A stretch of DNA of 64,000 nt from positions 129,116-193,115 of the forward strand of contig VCJN01001612.1 of the NCBI GenBank assembly GCA_006384855.1, given 5' to 3'. Shown in pieces: positions 36,600 to 45,039 of this stretch (position 1 is its first letter; each line of letters opens with the position of its first letter). The notes beneath the pieces are model-generated. The model did no database searches. It was not told the DNA's origin and was given only the letters and a program-made list of their open reading frames with translations. Source of the DNA: Tetraselmis striata. Taxonomy: Eukaryota > Chlorophyta > Chlorodendrophyceae > Chlorodendrales > Chlorodendraceae. The translations under genes were made by a program, and so were the position numbers.

Positions 36600-36880
36600 T
36601 ACACATTTACAATACAAACCCACTTCATCCCTCGTCGTATCCACCTAGACGCTCCTCGGCTTGTGCGTTCTCTTATTTACAATATTTTCCGCCCCCACGA
36701 CCTTTGTCGCATAATAATGGAAGACCGCACTCCCCGCTTCACCTCGGTTATGACAAAACATGATCCGCTCGTGCTCGCTCGTTACATAATGCCGCCTGGC
36801 CAAATAACTTATCCCTCGTCGGTTTCTACCAATCCGCAACTACATGCACTCCGCTTGACGCCCGCTACGGCACAAACCCG
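36600..36880 (+). pseudogene. Integrase core remnant
   Basis: The frame through 36,700 contains MEDRTPRFTS, similar to the DRGPQFTS-type block of retroviral-type integrases. The rest of the core is not recognisable. Its position after the RT matches Ty3/gypsy gene order. Confidence 0.5.
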
Positions 36881-37411
36881 CTCACACCCGCTAACTTCTT
36901 ATAACAACACGTGGACTCTGCAAATTACATTGACATCGCCAAAATACCAGATGCAGAAATACATAACTAAAAGTTAGAACTCGCCAATACCTGAGTATTA
37001 AGCATATGTAGCATATGCCAACCGTTAAACTCGCCCCAATACAGCCTGGATATCAACGTCACACATATTGCTTCGCAGTCAGCTTGTCAAATTCCGCCTG
37101 CCAACTCCGCTTGCCTTTTGCTATGGCAACGTCACACATATTGCTTTGCAGTCAGCTTGCCAAAGTCCGCCTGCCAACTCGTGCCAACTCCGCTTGCCTT
37201 TTACTATGCACTGCCATCCCGTATTCCACGATTCCTGGGGGCCATATGCTAACCTGAAACTTCGTAGTGATATGCTCCATGGTTATGCCCGACATAATCT
37301 TGTCCCTGTGGTTATGCTTACGCACACTGATCATCGTGCCATGTCCGCCGAATACTCCGCCCGCTTCCCTTGCGTATCCCATGGGTCTACTTTTTTTGGG
37401 CCGGGATGGAA

Positions 37412-37768
37412 TGTTAGGGTTACCACCATAACCCTACCTGCATACCTATATCCGCACACCTATACAGTCGTACTCGTACCACTCACTTCCTTATATTAAC
37501 GCAACTACTACATGCAACTAAGCTGCTGATCCGCCTACGCACATATGCCGCGTGCTTGCCACACGTCATGCCCTCGTCAGCCGTTATGCCCCGATGACTC
37601 CCTGATGACTCCAAGCCTATATTGCATATCCAAGCCTAATGCCTGCATGCGAACGGCTGCCAAGCCGATAGTTGTATAAAGCCGTGTACACCTCGGTACA
37701 CTGTAACAAGATCCTTTGCTGCAAACCTTTTCCTTGTCTATGCTAAAGTCTTTCACCTAAAGCTTACA
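37412..37768 (+). repeat. 3' LTR
   Basis: Same length and termini as the 5' LTR, with TATAAA at 37675-37680. It differs at three positions by eye, all transitions. Confidence 0.93.
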
Positions 37769-38210
37769 TATACAATGGGAAGGCATACAAGGTGCATGGG
37801 AGCTTGCAAGCATGCCTTTGCACCGATTCCGCATTTGAGTGGCGTGTGGTTTCGTCCATAGTTGACAAACCGGCGAGTGCGGCAAGTGTTATGTTGTACA
37901 CGCACGTCGGGTGTCCAACCCGTGCTCTCGTGCAATGCAACGATGAGTCCAGGCTGTGGGAAACTCGGCACAACGGAAGCATTGCACACACAGATGCATC
38001 GATCATATTGTGTGGTCTCTCAATCTCCGCGCCACCGCCGCCGCGCTACCGGATTCACTTGCTAATGCGGTTTGTGGAAAGAACGGCCCAGATTTACTAG
38101 CGACCTACTATACCAAAAAGAGTAGTAGGCATGTCTTGATGTCCTGCCGCCGGGCTGCTGCTGCTCGAAACCAAGTATAGCACTGAAATCGCACGGCAAC
38201 GCGAGGACGC

Positions 38211-38990
38211 TGCCCAATATGGTGGCTATTCCAGCGCAAATCATGGTGGCAAAGTGGACGATATATTGCCAGCACATGGTATGATTTGCAGCTCGAAACG
38301 TGGCGATTGCTAGCCGAGTATATACTTGCTGCCGCTCCGTAGCGTACACCGCAGTGGTGTTTACCGCACAATACGGCAGTGCATGCATATATACATACCA
38401 CCAACCCAAAAGTGCGCAGAATATGTTCTCGCGCTGGGGATTGCTAGACTATATATATAGCTACATACCAGCACATACAACCAGTTTGGGCGGGGAGCTT
38501 GGGCCCCCACACACGGAATGCTCGCCGGGAACAACGCAGCTCCAAACAATGCTCCGAAACCAGTGCTGAAACCGTCGCCGCAACGAAACGCCCGGATGCT
38601 GCCCAAAATGGTGGCTATTCTAGCTCAAATCATGGTGGCAAAGTGGACTAAATATATTGCCAGCACATGGTATGATTTGCAGCTCGAAAAGTGGCGATTG
38701 CTAGCCGAGTATATATCTGCTGCCGCTTCGTAGCGTTCACCGCTGTGTTTACCGCACAATACGGCAGTGCATGTATACCACCAACCCAAAAGTGCGCAGA
38801 ATCTGTTCTCGCGTTGGGGATCGCTAGACTATATATATGACGACTACATATCAGCACATACAAACAGTTTGGTGGGGGGGATGGGCTAGGGGCCCTACAC
38901 ACGGAATGCTCGCCGGGAGCACAACGCAGCTCCAAATACTGCTCCGAAACCAGTGTTGAAACCGTCGCCGCAGAGCACCGCCAATGCGTC
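38211..38990. repeat. Tandem duplication, two units of about 390 bp
   Basis: Unit 1 starts TGCCCAATATGGTGGCTATT at 38211 and unit 2 starts TGCCCAAAATGGTGGCTATT at 38598. Both run through CAGCACATGGTATGATTTGC, CCACCAACCCAAAAGTGCGC and CACACGGAATGCTCGCCGGG. Differences are scattered substitutions and short indels. No ORF is conserved between units, so it appears non-coding. Confidence 0.85.
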
Positions 38991-40737
38991 GCCGGGACAT
39001 CACTTGCACCAGTGGGTATGCTGTCGGCATGTGCAAAGGGCTGGCGGGGCAGCAGCTGGGCGCCAACAATAAGCGGCGATGCGTGTTGCACGCACGCTGA
39101 ATGTGCTGCGAAATCAAGAATTCAATACACGGAATGATGGAACCGCCACCGCAGCGCACCGCGCGACCACTCATGCGTTGCCGGGACGACTCTCAACAGA
39201 GCTAGTCTCCAAAACCAGCACTACAACAACCGCACTAAGCCCGCAGCACAGCCACGTGCTCTGCGCTGGGGCGCCGGGGCACTATACTCAACGCTTGTTC
39301 TCTCAAATTTTTCCCACCCCCTCCGCATGTTAGTGGCTTACCATAGGCATTTGGGGTGGGGGAGAAGCATGGTGCATCGCGTTGTTGTTGGAAGTGCATG
39401 CCACATGTCAAAATGAATTACATAGTGTGTATTGCATAGTGTGTCGCAGTACATGAAGTACTAGAAAATCCTTACAAACAAACTGGGGGGGGGGGGGGGG
39501 GGGGGGGGGCTCAAAATGGAGGGGGGGGGGGGGGTGTGACCTAAACCAGGTCATTTTGTCGGAATGGCCCTACACGGACTGACAGTTGTTACGAGTACAC
39601 TGAATTTGTCACGTAAGCCCCGCGGCCCGCGCATGACGTCCTAGCGCCCCTCGTCGTAGTAGTTACCCCTTTAAACAGCAGTACGAGACAAGTTCATAGG
39701 CGTACATGACAAATATGAACCCCCGAGCCCCTATAAGACCCCCTACGGAAAATTTACCTTCAGCTACTGCTTAGCCAGCTGTCTAAATCATTGCGCTCAT
39801 TCCTTCTGCTGTTGCGCTTCACGCACCCGTCCGTCCCACCCATCTTGATTGCTGTGGCGAGGGGCTTGTAAGACAAGACACTCGATTCTGGCAACGTGAC
39901 TCGCACTCTGTCTAAGCGGGCTAAAGAAACGTGCGTGAGCACGTGCAGTTTGCCGAGGCTTTGCACGATTCCAGACCTACCGCACGCCGCCAGCCACGCG
40001 GTGCACCGGCGACAACCACGGATAGGGCCGCCTGGGGATCATACCGGGACACCAGCGGGACGTACCTGGACCACACCGGGACACCAAGGGACGCACCAGG
40101 ACGCACCAGGACATCAACGGGACGCCCCGTACTCTCCCAGCTCCCATAGGGGCCGCCGGTCAGACCCGCCGAGACGCAGCGCATCCCGGCACAGAAACAC
40201 AAGCACCCAAAGGCAACCCGCCAGGATCCTCAGACACACCGCTGTCTGCTTCGCCCCATACCCCTGATCTACCGGCTGGATCATCTGGAGGACCTGTGGT
40301 GCACGCCGAGGCACCGCTCAATCCGGCGGGACCACCACAGGCGAGCGCTGTGCTACACCGGCACACACGCGCGCTGCGTAGCACAACGCCTTACACCACA
40401 GATCCCCTGTCTCACGCCGCAACCTCGCGCAGATCCAGCAAGAAACCTGCAGGAAATCCCAGCACAAGCGACAGGAACACGCCGGATAAACACTCCAGGT
40501 GCGCTGCCACACACATTTGTGCACTTTAGAAACGCCGTGCTGCGCTCCGTAACGCCTGGTGCACCTCTGCCTCCACACGCCGCTCACACAGAGGCCCACC
40601 ACAGCTCGCACCTGCCTCGGACCCACCCTGCTGACTGCAAACGCTCCTCCAGGTGAGTCTATAAACACACAGATCCGCACCCGCCACACCTGGGCCATGG
40701 CTGCCGCCCCTCCAGTAAACCCCCCGCGTCTCTCCAG
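38991..40737. other. Spacer with Pro/Arg-rich ORFs and G-runs
   Basis: Two G-runs lie at about 39,485-39,509 and 39,521-39,534. Around 40,040-40,130 there are degenerate GGGACACCA/GACGCACCAG-type short repeats. ORFs on both strands over 39.9-40.75 kb are Pro/Arg/Thr-rich with no domain; I do not call them genes. Confidence 0.4.
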
Positions 40738-40811
40738 AGGGTAGACAGTCGACACTCTACTGTCTAGAGTTGTAGAGTGTTGTAGACACTCTACTGGGGC
40801 AAGTGTCTACC
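40738..40811. promoter_or_regulatory. Nested palindrome upstream of an intronless ORF
   Basis: Outer arms GGGTAGACA (40738-40746) and TGTCTACCC (40803-40811) are perfect inverted repeats. Inside, ACACTCTAC occurs at 40751-40759 and 40785-40793, with its reverse complement GTAGAGTGT between them (40771-40779). It sits about 130 bp before the 245-residue ORF. It could be a cruciform-forming regulatory site, an operator, or a recombination or terminal sequence of a mobile element. Confidence 0.6.
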
Positions 40812-40904
40812 CTCCAGCACACCCGCGCCTCTCCCTGACCTTCTGTTTGTTTTGTTCAGGAGTAGTGGAACCCCTGAGAGAATCTTGAGAAGCACTTCAA
40901 CGCA

Positions 40905-41642
40905 TTGTGGGTATTTTTTTCGCCCCACGCCAGCGCTGGCAAGATGTCAGGGTACCTCCCGGCTGGCTTCCCGACCGTAAATGACGATGTCAGTCTCCAC
41001 CCCAGCCTGGTTAACGAAAGGCTTGACCAGCAGACAATTCGCCGCATAGAAGCAGACGCCAAAAACGCTCTCGCGAAAGTCGACCCTTTGCTACGGCATG
41101 TCATGGCAATCAAGGTGGTGGTAAACTCCAGGCGCAATTTCATCAACGTCCGGGTGAAGGATGACTACGTTGGGTTGCTATACCATCAGCACATCAACGA
41201 TGTGTTCTACTGTTTCTTTATCTCTGACAAGCTCGAGCCGTTCATCATTATCACTGCCGTCGATCCACAATCATGGAGCGGAAAGCTGCATCGGCTGTCC
41301 TATTCCCAGGTCAATGACCTGAAAACAGCCATTGTAGCATTCAAGCAGAAGTATGGCATATCAGAGGAGAGCTATCACTACACAGGGATGCAAGAGCGCG
41401 CGGGCACGGACGACTTCTCTCGTGCTGGCGGCTGTGCTAACATGAACAGGTCGCATTCGAGTCATTTCCATCTCAAGATGCGTATCGCCACCGGGATGTA
41501 CATGCAGCGCTTCCCTGTGCTCAGTCTGTTTGACTTCCATAAAGTACGGCAAGTTGTCGAGCCTGTGAGGTACAACTACAGCCGAGACACAGTTCCACTT
41601 AGTGATGTCATGCAACAGATCATGGCAGACGCGCACCCCTAG
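40905..41642 (+). CDS. Intronless 245-residue protein, unknown family
   Basis: An uninterrupted ORF of 245 codons; an internal ATG at 40944 (MSGYLPAG) is the better start and leaves 232 residues. I do not recognise the family. The protein has a balanced composition unlike shadow ORFs, with hydrophobic strands (HVMAIKVVV, FIIITAV), helices and a His-rich segment SHSSHFHLKMRIATG that recalls the histidine motifs of nucleotide-binding or phosphodiesterase folds, though this is only a resemblance. There are no introns and codon use is less GC-biased than in the spliced neighbours. It may come from a virus or mobile element. A palindromic element lies just upstream. Confidence 0.6.
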   Translation: MWVFFSPHASAGKMSGYLPAGFPTVNDDVSLHPSLVNERLDQQTIRRIEADAKNALAKVDPLLRHVMAIKVVVNSRRNFINVRVKDDYVGLLYHQHINDVFYCFFISDKLEPFIIITAVDPQSWSGKLHRLSYSQVNDLKTAIVAFKQKYGISEESYHYTGMQERAGTDDFSRAGGCANMNRSHSSHFHLKMRIATGMYMQRFPVLSLFDFHKVRQVVEPVRYNYSRDTVPLSDVMQQIMADAHP

Positions 41643-41932
41643 CAGATTCCTGCATGCGCATGAGCTGGATCAGGAGCCACACTTTCCAGCAGACCGATCA
41701 GAAGCGGGACTTGGAACACGCAGGGAGCTCGTTCAGCGCCCAGCCTGCATGTAACCAGCGCTACCATTCCATTCACAGCCCTCCATGAGGTCCCTTAACC
41801 TGCCTGCTCACCTGTGGCGAAAAGGCGCAGGCCACCCTTTCTTGCTGCTTCGAGTACAATGCTCTCAACAGGCAGAAGGTTTCTGGTGTCCCGAGCATGG
41901 CTGTCATGCCAATAACCTGAGTCCAATATCCA

Positions 41933-42505
41933 TCACTCGATTGGGTTCTCTCTCCGGATATGGGGCTGTCCCACTGTGCACCCACCACTCAAAGGTCGAT
42001 ATCCGTGTGGAGTCCTCTGCTGAGTGTGCACGGTGTGTCGTCGAGGGAGGAAAGTTGGCGGGAGGTTCCAATCCCACCAAGACATCCTCAAGGCTACGCC
42101 ACGGTCGAAATGCGAGCAACATTTGCCTGCTAAATGCTGGGTACTGCTCACATGTAGCTCTCCCCTTTGCTCTTCCACCAGTAGGGATCCCCTGCGGATG
42201 TGGAAACGCAACGGCCTGTCATTGTTGCAAGGAGAGCAGATGAAGACTAGCCATATGTCCCAAACACTGTCACCCCACACATAACCAGCTGCAACGGCCG
42301 GTCTGGTACATGCAGTGTTTGCGCACATGTTGTGCTTGCAACGGGTTGGTGTATTTTTCGAAATCTCTCCGTAGCATATCGCTTCATTCACGCTGTTTGT
42401 CCAATACTGACCAGACCTACCACCACCAAAGTCCGTCGATCCGCGGACGTTGCGTACTTCCCACCTAGTATTTAGGTGAAACACGTTGGAACTTGTGTTT
42501 GGCAT
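41933..42505 (-). CDS. Intronless protein with treble-clef-like Cys cluster
   Basis: A 190-codon minus-strand ORF starting MPNTSSNVFH. Its centre has CKHNMCANTACTRPA and, about 30 residues later, FICSPCNND followed by FHIRRGSLLV. The pattern of two Cys clusters around a short hydrophobic stretch is that of a treble-clef or HNH-like zinc-binding fold. The last third is Arg/His-rich and may be read-through. The strand opposite also has a 152-codon ORF, but the Cys spacing and hydrophobic pattern favour the minus strand. Function is unknown. It lacks introns, like its neighbours. Confidence 0.5.
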   Translation of the reverse strand: MPNTSSNVFHLNTRWEVRNVRGSTDFGGGRSGQYWTNSVNEAICYGEISKNTPTRCKHNMCANTACTRPAVAAGYVWGDSVWDIWLVFICSPCNNDRPLRFHIRRGSLLVEEQRGELHVSSTQHLAGKCCSHFDRGVALRMSWWDWNLPPTFLPRRHTVHTQQRTPHGYRPLSGGCTVGQPHIRRENPIE

Positions 42506-42602
42506 GATGATACGGTATGAATCTCAGAGTGTGGCAATGGTTGAAGCAACGATGTAGCCAATGTATCAATCAGTTTTTTTCCATATAGGCCATAGAAACA
42601 CA

Positions 42603-43028
42603 ATGCGCGAGGTGGTTGTGAAGGAGCTGTCGCCCAGCCCGTTGAGGCTCAAAAAGATGATGTTGGGCGTGGAGAAGAACCCGAAAGGTTCGGTGAAAGA
42701 GGTTGTGGCGTCGGTGCGATCCTCGGCCTGCCGCTACGTCCAGATTCGTGCCGAGAAGCGGGGTAGATCGTGGAGCATCTCAGCGTGGTCGATGAGGAAC
42801 TTTGACCGCGACGAGACGTGTGTGAGGAAGGCCAACTCGGGGGCAGGAGCCGCAAGGATGGTGGCGCTGGAGGAGAGAGTGCTATGGCAAACGGCGGGTA
42901 CCGCTGCGAAGGCATTGAAGCGCCTGGCGGAGGCGTCGGCGATGCTGAGGGATTGCATGAGTGGGAAATGGGGGACGAAGATAGCTGGGCACTTGTCTCG
43001 AAACGGAGTGGAGGGGTTCAAGGAGTGA
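42603..43028 (+). CDS. Hypothetical intronless ORF, helical
   Basis: From ATG at 42603 the ORF gives about 141 residues, rich in Lys, Arg, Ala and Val, with a helical stretch ending in a stop at 43026-43028. No domain is recognised. The opposite strand has a Ser/Ala-rich ORF of similar length, so strand assignment is uncertain. Confidence 0.3.
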   Translation: MREVVVKELSPSPLRLKKMMLGVEKNPKGSVKEVVASVRSSACRYVQIRAEKRGRSWSISAWSMRNFDRDETCVRKANSGAGAARMVALEERVLWQTAGTAAKALKRLAEASAMLRDCMSGKWGTKIAGHLSRNGVEGFKE

Positions 43029-43309
43029 GTTCGGAGTACGCTGGTTAGGATGGAAGAGGCAGACGCGTTTTCATCGGCGCTGAAGAAAGGCCAGGCCAAG
43101 CCAGACATGGCCAAGCTGAAATTGTGACGGTGGCGGTGTTGCGAGGATGGCAAGTCGGTCAGTACTCAGGCACAACCTTCGCGAAGCGGTTGATGCGTTT
43201 CTCGATGGACTTGGCCCTGACCGAGTCCTTGAGCTCTTGCACGGAAGTCGAAGCAGTTTGGGAAGATGTCGGCGCTCTGAGCGGCGACTTGAGGGCTAGT
43301 TCCAGCAGA

Positions 43310-43532
43310 ATGCGCGCCAGCTCCAGCAGGGCACGCGCCAACTCATGTATGGTGCGCGCCGACTCCAGCTGGGTGCGCGCCAAACTGCTTTGGGGTCGCT
43401 CGGGCACGCACCAAGTCCTGCTGTGTGGCAGACAGCATGCGGGGGGTGCGGGGCCGGCGTCACCGCCATCCGGCACTCCCGCATCACGAACGAGATCAGC
43501 AAGAACCCGATGATCCCGGCGAACATGAAGAA
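43310..43532 (-). CDS. Possible small one-pass membrane protein
   Basis: On the minus strand an ATG at about 43532 starts MYAFFMFAGIIGFLLISFVM, a clear transmembrane segment, followed by a Cys/Pro/Trp-rich tail to a stop near 43296. Codons before the ATG are the antisense of the tRNA-like gene, so translation should start here. The tail is low-complexity and may not be real. No family is recognised. Confidence 0.3.
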
Positions 43533-43537
43533 GGCGT

Positions 43538-43609
43538 ACATCCCTTGTCCGCTCGGTAGAGCGGTCGTCTCGTACGCGAGAGACCCGGGTTCGATTCCTG
43601 GCCGATGTA
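43538..43609 (+). tRNA. tRNA-Thr(CGT)-like, degenerate
   Basis: A 72-nt sequence folds as a tRNA. The T-arm is complete (CCGGG-TTCGATT-CCTGG). The anticodon loop CTCGTAC has U33 and A37 and gives anticodon CGT (Thr), with four of five stem pairs. Acceptor strands ACATCCC and CCGATGT pair in five of seven positions, and the discriminator base is A. The D-arm GTCC-GCTCGGTA-GAGC is weak (three of four pairs). The defects suggest a pseudogene or a virus- or organelle-derived tRNA. Confidence 0.5.
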
Positions 43610-43900
43610 TTTCGGCAATATCGGGTTTACTCGATTGATGCATTAGCCCTTCGGGGTTCGAATGAGGCAATGGTCTACTGGCTATGCCAGACCTACGACT
43701 GCAGTTGGCGCACGAGGTCAAGTGCTGGGGCGGCTTCGGCCGATGTCCCGGGGCGAACTTTATGAAGAAGGCGGCGCTCAGGAACAAGCATGACCCCGCA
43801 CCAGCCACCGATAGCGACTACCCGTAGCGAGTAATTCCGGCAACTATCTGGAGATATCGGTATAAAGGGAAGGGATTCGATTGCTACAGGGAAATAAACT

Positions 43901-44091
43901 CTAACATTCCCAAGAAACCCTGAAAACCCAAAAACCCCCAAAGTACAGCGGGTCTGGCTTCTCATCAGGCTTGCTGTTGAAGCTGTCCATCTTCCTGTTG
44001 GTCGCCTCCTCGTCGCACAATGGCTGGGTGTTATAGTTCATGTGGCGCCGGGTGAAGTTGGGCATATTCTTCGTCAGCCGTTCGAAATTAT
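43901..44091 (-). CDS. Small intronless protein, unknown
   Basis: From an internal ATG near 44068 the frame reads MPNFTRRHMNYNT, then CDEEATNRKMDSFNSKPDEKPDPLYFGGF and stops at 43901. Its mixed polar composition looks like a real protein rather than a shadow. I do not recognise it. It lies head to tail with the next small ORF on the same strand. Confidence 0.35.
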
Positions 44092-44187
44092 TGATGATCG
44101 CAATTGGAAACGACGTGGAAAGTCGGGTGATTGCAAATGCTTCTGCCATAAATGTTGATACCATAGATGCTGGAAATGCTGCTAACA

Positions 44188-44373
44188 TCAATTATCTCGC
44201 CCAGACATCCGTGCTCCAGACATCCGCACGTGCTCGCCATAGTAGTCACAGCCGTGATGCGTGAGCTGCTTGTACTCCCAAGGAAAATACACCCGCATGC
44301 CGATCAGGTCCGTCGTTTTCTTGTCCCGCCAGTTATTGAAGGGCTTGTTGACGTAGTTGAACTTGTAGGGCAT
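44188..44373 (-). CDS. Small intronless protein, unknown
   Basis: From ATG near 44373 the ORF reads MPYKFNYVNKPFNNWRDKKT, then DLIGMRVYFPWEYKQLTHHG and ends at 44188, about 60 residues. Aromatic-rich and balanced, it looks protein-like. No family is recognised. Small intronless ORFs in a row suggest a viral or mobile origin. Confidence 0.35.
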   Translation of the reverse strand: MPYKFNYVNKPFNNWRDKKTTDLIGMRVYFPWEYKQLTHHGCDYYGEHVRMSGARMSGRDN

Positions 44374-44699
44374 CTTGAGGTCGTGTGTTGGCTGTGGGCG
44401 GTGTGTGTTATGGCGGAGGATGGGCATGCCCCGCATTTCATAGGCGCTGCGGCGTTGATTCGTGGCTAAAAATGGTCCCTGGTCAATCGGCAGTCTGTCG
44501 ATTCAGAAAATCTAAATACTTTATTGAAGAGATGCCGCTTGAACAGTCGCAGCGCGACGATTGGGCGGTTGAGATGTGCAAGGCGGTGCGCGGGTTAGTC
44601 GGCGGGATGATGGAGTCGATCAAGCTCGTTGGACTAAGCGGAGACTGCGCTGCATAACCGGGCTGCCGCGCCCTTCCCTATAATTAGCAGTTTCAGTGC

Positions 44700-44790
44700 A
44701 CTGCAGCCTGCAGTGCCAGGGGTAATTGCAGTAACTGCAGGTAACTGCACTAATTGCAGGGGTAACTGCAGGTTACCTTGTCAGTACGGC
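44700..44790. repeat. Short GTAACTGCA / GCAGTTAC repeat cluster
   Basis: Within 90 bp the words GTAACTGCA (three times), GGTAATTGCAG, CACTGCAG and CTGCAGGTTACC form overlapping direct and inverted repeats. It lies just outside the left direct repeat of the DIRS-type element. Confidence 0.7.
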
Positions 44791-44856
44791 AGCATGTTGA
44801 CTATAGCGTGCAGTACTGCCAGGCATACAATCCCACAGCCAGGGAGGGTTGGGCGG

Positions 44857-45039
44857 GCTGTGGTGCGCTCGATGGAGCGTGCCACAACAAAGGAGAGTGA
44901 CCGGTCGGTCCGCCGTGAAGGCAAGTGGTGGCCCTGACCGGCCCCCGCAATCGTGCGCGCGCACACGTGCGCTACGGGCGCCGCGGCATGGCTATCTCGT
45001 ACAGGCGGTAGAGAAACCACATAAACTAGTTTAGAACAT
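44857..45039 (+). repeat. Left direct repeat of the DIRS-type element
   Basis: Matches 47665-47854 with substitutions and small indels. The shared right boundary is AACTAGTTTAGAACAT. Confidence 0.8.

Larger units (their letters stand above)
33511..37773 (+). mobile_element. LTR retrotransposon (Ty3/gypsy type) with target site duplication
   Basis: Two 357-bp LTRs (33516-33872 and 37412-37768), both starting TGTTAGGG and ending CTTACA, flank a 3.5-kb interior. The 5-bp word TATAC occurs immediately outside both ends, a perfect target site duplication. A TGG one base after the 5' LTR (33874) fits the first bases of a tRNA primer binding site, and a purine-rich GGGCCGGGATGGAA stands directly before the 3' LTR as a polypurine tract. 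Only three substitutions, all transitions, separate the LTRs by eye, so insertion was fairly recent. Yet the interior has only broken gag, reverse transcriptase and integrase traces. The element is therefore probably non-autonomous. Confidence 0.93.

Noticed and set aside
37764..38180. Overlapping ORFs right of the 3' LTR
   Set aside because: Both strands are open with no domain; likely degraded non-coding DNA at the insertion site.
40040..40130. Degenerate short repeats as a CRISPR-like array
   Set aside because: Units are irregular 10-14 bp words without spacers, and the genome is eukaryotic.
43560..43720. Protein-like antisense read across the tRNA
   Set aside because: The peptide is the reverse translation of the tRNA T-arm, a common artefact.
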